Below, in pieces: positions 1 to 12,198 of a stretch of DNA of 64,000 nucleotides. The notes beneath the pieces were generated by a model that made no database searches, was not told the DNA's origin, and saw nothing but the letters and a program-made list of their open reading frames with translations. A program made the position numbers and the translations under genes. Origin of the DNA: Linnemannia elongata (taxonomy: Eukaryota; Mortierellomycota; Mortierellomycetes; Mortierellales; Mortierellaceae); contig JAXBDG010000009.1 in assembly GCA_036320915.1 (NCBI GenBank), positions 992,001 through 1,056,000 on the forward strand. Reading direction: 5' to 3'. Every line of letters begins with the position of its first letter. Position 1 is the first letter of the stretch.

Positions 1-3000
1 CAAGACCTCTCAGAATCTCGGCCAAATACAATTCCAATCCATAAATCGCCTGCTCTAACTCCTCGCGGAACTTGCGCTCCGACTCCTTGAACCGATTCTC
101 TTCCTCTTCCTCCTGTCGTCGTCGTTCCTCCTTGATACTCGACCATGATCGCTTCCTGTTCCGCGACATAGGTGGTCGAGCCATAACGGTCGTAGTCATT
201 GGAGACTGGAAGGACACTATTCCTGCGGCTGCTGCATAAGGGTTCATCTCCACCAGGGGGTCTGACTTGAGAATCCGATCGGTCCCGGTTGCTGATCCTC
301 CGAGGAAGGTCCGAACAAGGGTATTGTTTTTGCTGTTCTCGGGGTTGAACCGTTGGTTCACATAGCTCGAGTTTCCTCCACCGCGCGAAGAGCGCGAAGA
401 ACGCGATGATCGTCCTGTGAATATTGTCGAGTTGCTAATGGAGCTGTCGCTCAAGACTTCAGCGGGCATAGGTGTACTGGGAGCCGAGGAGAAAGAAGGG
501 TTATAATAGTCCCAAGCGACGGCAGATTTCAGGATATCGTCACCAGAACTCCGTCGTTTATCAGTAGAACCGCCACCACCTAAGAACCGACCGCTGTCGC
601 CCTGGCTCAATCCACCGCCTTCCTTCAGAAAACTCGACAACGTCGCCATTGACCGATCTGGAGTAGACGAGCCATAGAGCTCATCCATGTCCTGACTCTT
701 GGTCCGTGTAAGCTTGGCCGACAGAGGTAGAGAATTCTGATGCTGCAACTGATGCTGTTGTTGTTGTTGGTGCAGGAGCTGGGGTTGAGACTGAGACCGA
801 GTAGTGTTTCGCTTGCGCTCATCCCGTTCTTCCCGAATGGCTTTGGCTTTCCGTTCCAGCGATCGATACGTCACATCCGCCTTCCGGAAATACTGCGAAC
901 AGGACTCCTCCAGAGCATTAGGTAGTCGCTTGTATTCGAGTTGGTCTCCAACCACCCGGAAGACGTAATGGCCTCTGAATCTGGAGCTCTGGTACGACTT
1001 GAAGAGGAATGATTTTGTGCAAAAGATGGCTGCTGGATCTGCTTTTGATCGGACGAGGGGCTGTTCATTGTGTTGTTGTTTTTGTTGTTGCTGTTCTTGA
1101 AGTTGAAGCTGTAAGAGAGGGGTCATCATTTGTGGGTTGTAGTAACTCGAGTTTTGAGAGTTGTTGTGGGTCGTTGTGGGTCCTGAGGTTGCAGATCCGG
1201 ATCCAGAGGCAGTTGTTGACGAGGGGGCCATAAAGTTGTTCAGGGGACCAGTCGAAGACTGTGACTGAGATGAACTGTGTTGTTGGTGATGCTGATGATG
1301 GTGTGATTTGATGACGGCCAGGTCACGCACGATTCTGGTCGGCAAAGGCTCTAGTTCGACCAAAATCACGCCCGGATCCTGATTCTTCCTCTGCGCCTCC
1401 CGCAGAGCCGGCGAGATGTTGGAACGTCCTTCCTCCGACCTTGCAGGTGTTGGCGGCAGTCTCCAAGTTATCTCAACATCTCGACGGCTACCCTCATCAA
1501 ACGACCGACTGCGGTGTCGATAGTGCAGGTGAGGCAGGAACCGATTATGTTGATGATGATTCTGGTGACGCTGAGGACCGACCTCATCCTGGTGGGTATG
1601 ATGCCTCTGACGACCGCCGCTTCCTGAAAACATCGTAGCTGTTGCGGATCGGACAGGGGCAGGAGAGTCTTCGTCGTCCGTTGCTGCAGGCGCATAGCCT
1701 CCCGTAGAACTGATTTTTTTGGAGAACTTCTTCTTGCGCCGTCCTGGTCCTGGGATCCGGAACCGAGGCGCACTGGATGGTTGGTCGTCGCCGGAGAGGA
1801 AATCACCGAACCGTGGGAGAGAGCCTCGGGCCTGGAAAGATTTCATTAGCCCAGCCACGGGTGCTCCTCCCGCTCCTCCTACTGAGGGATAATAGTGATC
1901 CCATGATGGCGATGGTGACGATGTTGGGTGCATGGTTGGAGATCCTGCCGCTGACATAGACTGCGAATGGTGGTGACCAAGTCCAGAGCCAACATTCTTG
2001 AAAAGATCCTTGAACCGAGCAGCAGAAGGTTCTTTTTGCTGTTGCTGTTGTTGTCCTTCTCCCGTTCCTCCATTCTCGACTCCTGCAGCTCCTCTAGTAC
2101 TTCCGGATCCTCCTGAATTATGACTGTAGTTGAAAGAGAGGTTCCGGAAGGGATGCTGAGGTAGCCCAGTGTCAAAGAGTGCGGCTGCATGCCGCGGCTT
2201 CGACTTTGTGGTTGTACTACTGCTGCCGTTGCTTGCGTTATCGGACATCCCTGTTGCAAACCGGCTCATCATGCCTCTTGCGTTGAATGTTGTTGTTTCC
2301 TGCTCGTTATCTACGAATAAACAAAGATAGGTTCAAACACAAGGAACAAAAGTAATGAGATGAGAACGTAGGGGTGAATTCTTTATGTCAGATGATGATA
2401 TCATGATATCCACGAGCATGTTCATTTTTTTTTCTCGCGTTGTTGCGCAAAACATCAAAAAAAGAACCGGTTCGGCCCTCTTCGTAAGCCGTATCATCAC
2501 CCAGTTGTTTTTTTTTCACTTCTTTGTTCGACCGTCTTACCATTGCCGGCTTCAGAGTCACTCTCGCCACTGGTGATAAAGGCGAGCGCATGATGTGGGT
2601 CGCGGGAGGTAGAAGTGGACCCTTGTTTCTTCCGGAGTTTCTTGAATGGACTCTTAATGCCCTTCTTTGTCCCATTCGATTTGCCCACACTCTGACTCTT
2701 TCGAAGTTGAAACGACGGGAAGGTTGAAGATGAAGTTGAAGGTGATGGGAGAGGTCCTGCTGTTGACCACTCTTGACCTTGGTCCGATGATGTTCCTATC
2801 GCAACTCCTGCTGCTGCTTGTGGTAGTGGGGCGGTTGCCGAGGGGCCGAGGCGACTACTTTGCGGGAGAAGGAAATCGGAGTACGGCAATGATCGCGGGG
2901 TATGTGTCAAGCCGCCAATTCCCATCTGATGATAGATCGACGACCGGATCTTGTCCTGCTTTTTCTTCTTCTTGTCCTTATTACTTGTTGCCGTAGCATT

Positions 3001-6000
3001 GGAAGTTGCAGTGCTGGCGGCGCTACTGGTGCTGTTGTTGCTGTGGGCACTGATCGGACCATAGTTCGGCCGGGGGTCAAAGTAGTGTGTACTGGCAACA
3101 GGCGCGCCTCTAGAAGATGATCCAGAATCCGACAAGTGTGCTGCCGCCGCAGGGCTGACAACTCCACTCCCTCCTGCTCCTCGTGAAGTTGGAGCCATGG
3201 ACGAGAAGGTGGACGACGAGGTCACAGTATGGGGTGAGTATGCGACTGGAGGGGTTGAAGAGGGTGAACCCAAGGGAAATCCTGACGAGAAGGATGAATT
3301 AGTGGTGGTAGAGTTGGAAGAATTCTTTCTGAAGGAAAATGCGTCGGTGTTGAGGAAACTTGTCGAGAGCGGTCTTGGCTTGCGGACAAAAGGTGACGAA
3401 GAACGTGAGGTTGTCTTTGAAGGGGTAAGTGCCGTCGTTGTTGTCGTTGTTGTAGCAGCAGTAGCGATAGAAGGAGAAGAAGAGGAAGAAGGAGAAGAAG
3501 TAAAAGCAGGTGCGGTGGGGGTGGTAGCTGGTGTGATGAAGGCAGGAGTCATGGTTGTGGTAGCGCTATTCTTATTAAGAAAAGAAGAGGCAGTAGTGGT
3601 AGTCGGATTCTTATCGTTCGTGTTGCTGTTGGTGGTGAAAGTCGTCGTCGTCGTTGGTGGGGAAGTTGGGAAGTTTGGTGGTGATAAGTGCCCGTCGAGG
3701 CGAGGACTGGACGGAGCAGAGAGCGGCTGGCGATGGTGGTTATCGCTCCGACTACTCTGGTGTGGAGACTGCTGCTGTTGTATGGTTGTGGTCGTGTGAG
3801 TGGAGTGAGAGGAAGGCGGGTGTTGCAAGACGGGTGTGGAAGCAGCCGAGGTTGTAGTTGAGCGTGGCAGGTGGTGCATGTCCCCGAAGGGTTCGATGAG
3901 AACGTTAGTGGTGTTGGACCCTGGCGATTGGGGTGCCCGTGGAGGCCAGGCATTGAAGTAGCCTGTGTGCATTGAAGGGTGTTATTAGTGTGAGAGAGTA
4001 GGTGTAAGAAGTGAAAAGGGAGTAATAAAAACTGTTGTTACAAGGTGATGAATGAATTAAGAAGTAGAATAGAGTGAGGAATGGAATTAGAAGAAGAGAA
4101 TAGGTTGATGGCAAGAGCACAAAGAAAGGGTCATGGGTCCAAGACAAAAGGCAAAAGGACAAAAAAGAGATGAAGAGAGGCTGACTGCAACACAAATTAA
4201 AGCCTGGCCTATTCCAAGGATCAGCGAGCAGAACGAGCCTATTTTCAGACCCAACCAATCGCACCTGCAAGCTGCTGCAACTTTGTTTCATTTTTTATTT
4301 TTCAGGCACCCTCAGTCTTTTCATTCGTTTGCTGATTTCTCAGTGCTTAATTCTGCCGCTGCTGCTTACCGGGGCCAACAATCGCCGACTGGCCCCACCG
4401 GTCCAGCAGAAAGAACGACCCCAGCTGGAACAAGAGACTGAACCGCCCAATATCCTGAGATGCCTTAATGATCGCCTTCCGCCTCTCCTCTTTCTTTTTC
4501 AACTCCCTCCGCGCCCGCCAGGAGAGCTGCTTCTTCTTGAACTGGATCACCGTTGTTGCCAAGACCTGCTTTCCTTGCTCCTGGCGCTGCTGTCGCGCCG
4601 CACGAAACCGTCTCCAAAACTTGAACCGACCACTGCCCTTTGGCGACTTCTTGTCCTTGCTCTTGCCTTTGTCTTTGTCCGCATCCTCCTCTGCCACTGC
4701 TGTTTCTGATATTGGTTTTGATGTGGCCGGTGGCTCTGGACTCTCGCCTCCTGTCGATGGATTGTTGCTGTTGTAATCATGTCTAGACTGGCCCTTAGTA
4801 TCGCGCAATAAATCATCACCCGGCGTACTCGTACTTCCTCCTGCTCTCTCAGCTTCGTCTCTGGCACGCAGTCGCTCCTTCTCATCCCCGCCATACCAAC
4901 TAGCCCAGGGCAACCCTTCCTGCAAACTCTGTTGCCGCACCAGTTGCCTCCGAAACTCTTCTTCCTCTCGCCGCTCCTCCTCCTCCTTCTCTTTCCGCTC
5001 CTGCTCCAATTCCTCGGGGAAGGGGTACGGGTGTGGATATGGACAGCTATGGACGGTGTCGAACAATGGTCGAATCAACAATGGTGTCAGACACATCCAC
5101 CACCTCACAATCGCCATCACTGCCATTAGTACAAAACTCAAAACTGCCCGAAGAGCACTCGTATCGTCCTGGACAACCCCTACGGTCGCGATCGTAGGTC
5201 TCTTCAGCGCCGACTGGTGTCGCTGATACTTCTTGAACTGAGGATCCTTGTATCGGTGTGTCTTGAATCCCAAGAACCCCTTCACCAAATGCTTCGCTTC
5301 ACCCTTGGCCGAGAAACTCGAACTGGCAAAGGTGTTGGTCGTGTCCTGCGAATACACTCGATCGTGGTTCGGCGGGGAGAAATAAGATATCAGCGACTGT
5401 GTGGTCCAGTAGGTGTTACAGAGGAACAAGAGTCCACAGACAATCCAAACCGTTACTCCTCGTTCACGACGGGTCTTGGTGTAGGCAATCGGTTTTTGGC
5501 AAAGTAGGAAGGGGCAGGCGGGGACTGAGCTAGGCTCGCGTGACCGGAACTGGAGAAGACGAGGTGGTGGTGCAGGAATCACCGATTGCGAGAGAGGCAC
5601 CCTGGGGGCTTGCAAGGCATCAGCTACAGAGGCAGCTCTGGCGGCTGAGATCTCGTGCGGTTGTGGTTGGGGTGGGTAAAAGTTGGGGGCAGAGGCGGCG
5701 TGGCATGCGTGGGCCTGCTTGTGCTGGAGACGACGTGCTGTGCGGAGTTGTCCTGTAGACGCGCCACCGTTTTGAGGGTTGAAATAGTCTTGGTCCCCTC
5801 GCTGTTGTGAGGATCTGACCGAGGTTGAAGAGGAGGTGACAGAGGGATGCATATATGAGGGAGAGGTGGCGGTTTGTTCTCCAAAGGTCTGAGTCTCAAC
5901 GTCGTTGTCAAGGTTGCTGTTGTCGGTGGTGATATCTCTATGATGATTCTTGACAGTTCGCTTGCCTCGTAAAGTTGATGATCTTTTTTTGACAGAGGTG

Positions 6001-6647
6001 CTATCGTTTTCGATGTTGCTGTTGAAGGTGTTGGCTGTTGTCGAATTTAAATCACCCAAAGTGCGGCTCGTGCGCATGCTTGAACCACCAGTATGAGACG
6101 AAGACGAGCGGTGGTTAATGTTGTTGGAGGAGGTCGATGCCAAGAGATTCAAAGGAGGAGCCGAGGGCGGGTGTCGAGGAGTGATGCTTGGCACAAATAT
6201 TTCTTGATCCGAAGACGAGGATGAAAAATGTTGTCCATGACGCGACGAAGAAAGACCCTGAGCGAAAGCACGGCCACTATTGCTGTTGTTCTGTAGGAAA
6301 GGATTGGAGCGGGAACTATGCTGTTGCCGGTGGCGTGAAGGTGAGGAAGAGGAGGTCGAGGAAGATGAGGTTGATGAGGCAGCAATTGTTTGTTCATAAG
6401 AAGGTGGTGGCTCGAGGAGGGATGGTTCGTCTTGTTCTTCGTCTTCGTCGATGAGATAACCATGAGGATGGTCCAGGTCGATATCCGACTCTGATTCTGA
6501 CTCTGAGCCCGGCATGAAATTGAGTGGATAGGAGCTCGAAGGTGCTGTTGGTGGTTGTGAGGCTGGGGTGACTGGGGGGAGGGAAGCTGGCCCCAGGTCT
6601 GGGGTGTCAGTTTCTAGCTGGTGGTCGACAAGGTGTCGTTGGTGCAT
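1..6647 (-). CDS. Large Ser-rich multi-segment membrane protein, 3' end outside window
   Basis: Three exons fit in phase: 6647-4370, 3962-2541 and 2310 to beyond position 1. Both introns have GT-AG ends (GTAAG donors) and each junction splits a codon after its first base. The last exon stays open to the window edge, so at least 2,003 residues are encoded and the C-terminus is missing. Seen in the protein: a Ser/Glu/Asp-rich N-terminus; a PPPSYEQ motif near residue 81, which fits a PPxY ligand for Nedd4/Rsp5-type WW domains; two hydrophobic stretches near residues 398-423 and 498-530, likely membrane segments; a Glu/Arg-rich helix near 545-600; a basic helix followed by an amphipathic segment near 730-750; then more than 1,000 residues of Ser/Thr/Gln-rich low complexity. 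Within exon 3 a well-ordered patch (RFRGHYVFRVVGDQLEYKRL) stands out around bases 960-880. I do not recognise the family. The start at 6647 is the first ATG of the open frame. The gene model is solid; the function is unknown. Confidence 0.75.
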
Positions 6648-6900
6648 TCAGAATGAGAAAAGGTTTTGTTGCGAAAAAGATGATGAGAGAGGAGGAGGAA
6701 GTGAACAATGTAGCTCTAAAGAGAAAACTTTCGCCTTCAAAGAAAATAAAATAGGGCTCTCCTCTTTGACCGTGAATCTGTCAGCCGCATCATGTGAAAA
6801 GACGGTCACTCGGAAGGTCTTTTAGAGGACAACTTTGCCCAAGAACAAAAGGCACACACGCTTTTTTCATATTTCACACACACGATCACACACAACGACC
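6648..6900. promoter_or_regulatory. Divergent promoter region between the large membrane protein and GatC
   Basis: About 250 bases separate the two outward-facing start codons, so both genes must share this region for initiation. It includes an A-rich stretch with AAAATAAAATAGG near 6743 and CACACA-rich sequence just before the GatC start. No specific factor site was identified. Confidence 0.4.
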
Positions 6901-7754
6901 ATGACAGCATCAATAATAACACGAACACCCCTCGTCCGTGGACTAGCACTCCCCACGCGTCTCATCCGCCCTACTCACACAGGTGAGCACTCATACTCGA
7001 ACATCTGACACAGCAAAATGGGAAAATGGCTTGACTAGATTCCCTGATCAGCTACACCCCTTCTCTGTTTTCAGCAACTAGATCAATCCCATTGCTCACG
7101 AGCGCAAGGAACAAACACACGCACAGTACCTGCTTAGACTGCCCAGAGTTGGTAAGCTAAAACACTAATTACCCGCATCCGCCTTGTAATTAATTACGCG
7201 CGCATGAATTGCTTGTCCACCAGTCCCTAATCCCATCCTTCCGATATCAACTTACCTTCCTCACCTACCACTTCTGACCCTATCTTCTGTAGCCCGACAA
7301 ACCATCATGGTCCCTAAGCTCAATCATGGAGTACCGCGACTCCATCCCTAACGGCAACAAAGACGACGACATCACCCCCGAAACAATCGCCCACCTCATC
7401 AAACTCGCCCACTTCCACAAACCCTCTGACCCCAAAATCCTCCATGATCTCGAACGCGACGTCAGACGGATGCGGAATTTTTTGGATTACATCCAGTCCT
7501 GTGATACCCAGATCTTATCTTCTGCAGCGGATTGCTCAAAACCGTTGGAAAATTTGAGGTCTTTGGTTGATGATGGTGCCGGGTTACGCTTGCGTCCTAC
7601 TCCTACGGCGACGGAGGCGACTTTAGAAGGTGGTGACAGGGATCAGGAGCGCAAAGGAGCAGAACGACGCGATATGCTTCTTGCACGGCCTAAACGCGTC
7701 AAGGGTAACTTTTTTGTCGTCGGGGCAGAACTGGACCCCAAACTCGAAAACTGA
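6901..7754 (+). CDS. GATC: Mitochondrial glutamyl-tRNA(Gln) amidotransferase subunit C
   Basis: Exons 6901-6982, 7075-7151 and 7293-7754 join in frame to give 206 residues. The N-terminus (TRTPLVRGLALPTRLIR) is basic, Ser/Thr-rich and lacks acidic residues, as expected of a mitochondrial presequence. After a KPSWS segment comes the GatC core, ITPETIAHLIKLAHF followed by an amphipathic helix with ERDVRRMRNFLDYIQ, the usual family pattern. In the known GatCAB or GatFAB complex this small subunit braces the amidase and the tRNA-binding subunit, which together convert misacylated Glu-tRNA(Gln) to Gln-tRNA(Gln) for organellar translation. The tail ends with basic GNFFVVGAELDPKLEN. The first ATG was chosen because it supplies the presequence and because all three exons keep phase. 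Length is normal for a mitochondrial GatC with its leader. Confidence 0.85.
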
Positions 7755-8123
7755 AGACAAATTCAGTGTCATTGAAAGCAATTAAATATGTTTTGAAATA
7801 TTCACTATCGGCAGGACTGGGGTCATAATTTTTTTTAAAAAATGATTTAGATCATTTCTAGTCACGTGACATAAATAATAGCGGCATAGCTGAAAACCAT
7901 CGAGTAAATTTTGTGTGATAGATTTCATCTATGCTCTCCTGGATCATAAATTATGCGAACTAAAGACCTGCCAAGTCCATAGCGCTCAGGATAGGAATGT
8001 CATCGCCCATTAGAGATTCTTATTTCTCTTTTTCTCTCCTTTCTTTGTAGTTGTTCATCACTCAAACCATTAGCGTTTAACAATGGCATACGGGTGATAA
8101 ATGGTCATAATCAGTTTATTTAT
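7755..8123. other. Intergenic stretch between GatC and the Crypton recombinase
   Basis: These 369 bases lie between the GatC stop and the recombinase stop, which converge. The sequence is AT-rich with a CACGTG E-box-like hexamer near 7863, in GTCACGTGAC. No reading frame of note. The left edge of the transposon probably falls here; one copy of an 8-base direct repeat, ATAGCGCT, lies at 7979-7986. Confidence 0.5.
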
Positions 8124-11100
8124 TTATAGAGCAACGCTCTTCCTGCTAACTTTATGTTTGTTAATAAAAGCATTGAGAGTCATCGACCCTTTGGCCTTCT
8201 CGATCTGCACAAGCGCTTTCTCCTCTCGTACGGCCAGATCGATATTACTGTCAAACGCTAGCATGACTTCTAAGACCATATAGACGATATCCTTTTTGAA
8301 TTTCCATTGAGCATCGTATGTGTTGCGTTTACAAGGAAAACTCGGGTCCCATCGCCACTGGGTGGCAGCCGCCTTGCCATTAAGTCCAAAAACGCTGCGC
8401 CCCTTGACTCCATTCAGTCTCCAGATGGAAGGGTTGCCATCCATGCCGCGAAACCATTCACACCAGTGGTCCCTAAGACTACGACTTTTCGGGATCATCT
8501 CGTATCTCACGCCATCGTCGACGTCAAACAGAAAATCGTACTTTGAGCCCAACTCTAGCGCCAATTCATCCATCCGTTGCAACAATTCCTGAGGCGCAGG
8601 TGCTGGTTCTGGTGTTGGCTCTGGAGTTGGTTCAAGTTCCAGTTCTGGTTCTGGTACTGGTGGCGATGATGAATCCGGACGATTGCCGGGATGTTGCTGT
8701 AATTGTTGCAGTTGCGCAATTGGCTCCATAACCTGATCTTCGACCTCGACCTCGAACTCGGACGCGGACTCGAACTCAGACTCGGACTCGGAATCAGACT
8801 TAGCATCGGACTTGGACTCGGACTCGGACTCGGACTCTGTTTCCACCATTCGTACCTCAGGCCTCATCTGGTCCTGCTGTCTCCTCTCATGTACTCCTCC
8901 ACGATGACGTTGACGAGAGCGATGAGATCGATTTGATGGGAATTCTTGTGTATATGGTCCGGATGCGCGTTTCATCTCGTCCTGATAGATTGACAAGAAC
9001 TGAAGAGGTGTATCCTGGTACATCCGTTGGATTGTGCGGTTGAGGGCAAGGCTGTGCTGATTCAATGCATCCGTATAAAATCCCTTGAGAATATCCATAT
9101 GCTGTAAGATCGTATTCCCAACCTTCGCCGTAATGATCTTGTCGAGATGTTGCAACGAAATGTCGAGTGTCGTCTTGACTTCCCGAGTGAACGTCCTCAT
9201 CTCGGTCCTGGTGTTCGAGAAGCCGTTCGTCAACTTAGAATCGAGACTCCGTAACTCGGCATGAATGGCGGGCGCATTATGAGACAGAAGATCGGATTGA
9301 GGTGGTACAGCCAGATCCATTGCGTTCAAAAGGTTGGCTCGGTACTCGAGAAAGAGGACATCATGGAATATGGCATTTTCAAAGACCTCGTGGCGACCAT
9401 AGGCCATAAAATCATCGGGATTGATATCCATAAGGGCCACAGCATCCTGTATGAGGATCTTGCGAAGATATGCGAGCAAACGTAAGAACTTGAGACGCAG
9501 AATTCCATCGAGGTTGGTGGGGGCCGGCATACGTTCCGAAGTGAGTCTGTTAAAAAACTCGTCCCGATCTTCCATAATGTTCTCCAAGAGCATCAGCCAG
9601 TCCGGGTGTCGATTATAACAGTCCTCCAGAAATGGAAAGACTTTTTGCTGAAGAGCGAGAGGAGGACGAAGAACATCGCGCTTGATAAACGGAGGCATAC
9701 CAACATGAGTAGACCCAGCTAGAGCATATGCGACACCCTTAGGAAGTGGATGAAGGTAATGAGATGTGAGGCGTCCTTGGTCCTTTTTCCAGCCTCCGTG
9801 ATGCTCTATGGCTTTGACATCTTGACCAAGGGCGTACGCATGATTGGCTCCGGAGTGGCGGTAAAAATGAGTGGGTTGATCGGTAACAATGCCGGCTTGC
9901 TTGAAGAGCAGGGACATTCCACCGAGATGAGCGGTATTCGACATCTTGTTCTCCTTGTTCTTTCCAAACACAAGATATGTATCTCTCCACCTGCTGTCCT
10001 GCTCGTTATCAAACTCTGGCCTGTTGAATGGGTCCTATAGCAAAAAGGATTGGTAAATATGGCAAGTAAATAATTGCAACCACGGAATAAAATGGACGAA
10101 GGACGAGGATATCAAAAAGCAAATGCGCCTTCTTACCTCCCAAAGCTGGAACAGATAGAAGGCAAGAGCTCCGAGAGGGCATAGCTCAACATCGGTATTC
10201 CTGATTGCAACGCCGTATGTCACACCTCCTGTTTTCATAGTCTTCCCTTGCGTCATGATAAGGACGATCGCAATAGTGCCAGGTCGGTCAGAGTCCTTCA
10301 CTGTCGAGGGAGTGGCCAGGTTCGAGAACGTATGGAGGTTGATGTGTGGGAGTTTGGCGAATCGAAGGTTTTCTCCTCTCATCATCATATGATGGCCCCA
10401 GGACGCCATCAACCGATTTTTCAGACCAGTGATTTTGTGTCGCCTGCTGTTTATGTCGCCGTATCGATGTGCCCAGCCAACTCTCATCAGCCTCCGCATC
10501 TTCTTGACCTCGCTACCATCAGCCGCATCAATGGTGGCATACTTCTTGCACTCGATTTTGGGGTCTCCTGCAATCCGATGCTTGAAGGCGTTGATGACTG
10601 CTGCTACAGCGGTTCCGGTACGTGGGTGGGGTTCAAATCTCAGTCCATCAGGCTCGCTGGTTTGTTGTTTGGTGTAGAGGTCGACGACGGCGCAAATGTA
10701 AGCCTCTACTGTCTTCATGCTGGGAATGTCTTGATAGTCCTCATACACCACCTTTCTCTTCTTCTTCTTCCCCTCCCCCTCCTCGATGACTTCTACTGGA
10801 CGTTTCTTCTTCGCGAAGAACGGAATGGCAGCCTGTCTCTCATCACCACCTCCGTCTGTAGCGTGTTCCTGTAGGCCCTCTGTGAGGTAGAGAACATATC
10901 GGTTGTACTCCACCCTGTCGTCTACTTCTTCGCCTCCGACCTTATTGATGTTTGTCCTGCGGTAGCCTTTTCTCTCACACCATTTCTAATGACACATAAT
11001 ATGCTGTGTTAGAGCGATATACAAGAAAGGAAAGCAAAGAGAAAGAACCACACAGACTAACAGTAAACAAAGTGATCATACCCTCCAATGGTCCTGGTAT

Positions 11101-12112
11101 CGCACGTATGAGGTAACAGTGCCTTTAGCAAGTTGAGAATCGCGCGCCGACTTGGCGTTGAGAACAGCGCGCAACTCGCTAAGCTCCCTCTCAATGTCCG
11201 CCTCTTCCGTCTCTGTGAGTTCCGTTCTGCCTGTGTCTTTTTTTTTAATCGCGGCCAACTTCTTCGCTCGCAGTCCAGCCTTCTTTTCCGCCATTTGTAC
11301 ACGGATGTTGAAGAGTTCCGGTGACTCTCCTTCCAATCGATGCATCTTCATCTCCAGGATAACCTGATGTCCTTCTTCTGTATCCTGCCCTGTAAATGGT
11401 TCCGGTAGTTTCCTTGTGCGGCGCGCGAGGGTTCTCGTGGTTGTGTTCGCTCTGGATGCTTGAAGGTAAGTCAAAGAGGTAGTGTCGTCCCCAGCTGCCT
11501 CAATGTCTTCGGCATCCTCGTCAGTTTCGTTGGCGTCGATGCGAATTCCATTGGTACCCATGTTCATACTCTCAAAAAGACTGTCGTCCAGATCGAAATA
11601 GTCGGTTTGATCCTCCGTCAAAACTGACATGAATGGGACAGGCTTGAGTATGTGCTTAGAACTACCTTCACCATTTCCTATGACCGATAGAGAAATAGAG
11701 AAAGGGGACAGTATTAGTATGAATGGAAGAAGTGACAGCCCAACTGTTTTGAAGAAGTCAGTTTATTAGCTCTCACATTAACGCTATACTATACCGTTGG
11801 CCTTCTCCTTCCCGTTTCTTCGTCTCTTGCTCGTTATCGTCGGTGGTGCAGGCGCAGGCGTAGCCTGAGACCGAGACTGAGAGGATGAGGACGAAGATGA
11901 GGACGAGGAAGACATATGAATGAACAAGATGAATGCGTTGCGTTGTGCGTATAGGGAGCGAAAAAAAATACTATCTCCTGTAAGTGACTTGATTTGTCCA
12001 GGGGTCATTATAAGCCACCGCCGCATCATATTTCTTATTCTAAAATATATAACGCCAATTCAATCGGCTCATTTCCTATGTGGTTTATGACTCCAATATA
12101 GCGAATAGCGCT
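7979..12112 (-). mobile_element. Crypton-type DNA transposon, boundaries provisional
   Basis: The interval encloses the complete recombinase gene. Cryptons are known to lack terminal inverted repeats and to be bounded by very short direct repeats, because they integrate by tyrosine-recombinase crossover. An 8-base direct repeat, ATAGCGCT, occurs at 7979-7986 and again at 12105-12112, giving an element of about 4.1 kb, a normal size. With roughly 350 bases of flank on one side and 190 on the other, about one 8-mer match is expected by chance, so the boundaries are only a suggestion. The coding capacity, not the ends, is the reason for the call. Confidence 0.55.
8124..11915 (-). CDS. Crypton tyrosine recombinase with C-terminal GCR1_C-like DNA-binding domain
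   Basis: Four exons keep phase: 11915-11795, 11677-11082, 10985-10137 and 10034-8124, giving 1,158 residues. The N-terminus has a poly-Ser run and a basic KRRRNGKEK signal. Around residues 220-250 the text YVRYQDHWRKWCERKGYRR resembles the core-binding domain of tyrosine recombinases. The catalytic set is visible: Arg in MMRGENLRFAKL (about residue 442), HFYR (His578, Arg581), HHGGW (about 601) and the nucleophile candidate Tyr615 in SHYLHPLP. A Ser/Asp/Glu-rich linker with SESESE repeats follows. The tail, about 1035-1115, has SLRDHWCEWFRG, PSIWRLN and a CKRN segment, matching the GCR1_C pattern that fungal Cryptons carry. No stop or frameshift is seen, so the gene may be active. The alternative is a domesticated single-copy gene, which only copy number can decide. 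Confidence 0.82.
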
Positions 12113-12198
12113 TCACTTTTGTTTGATGCTGCTGTGGTATGTACAGGACTAAATGATCAAGCTAGTCTTGCGTTGCGGAGAAAAAAATGAGAGGTAGC

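Noticed and set aside
3197..3799. 200-codon + strand open frame rich in Val and Glu
   Set aside because: It lies antisense to Ser/Thr-rich exon 2 of the large membrane protein, which has phase-matched splice sites; poly-Val is the shadow of poly-Thr/Asn codons.
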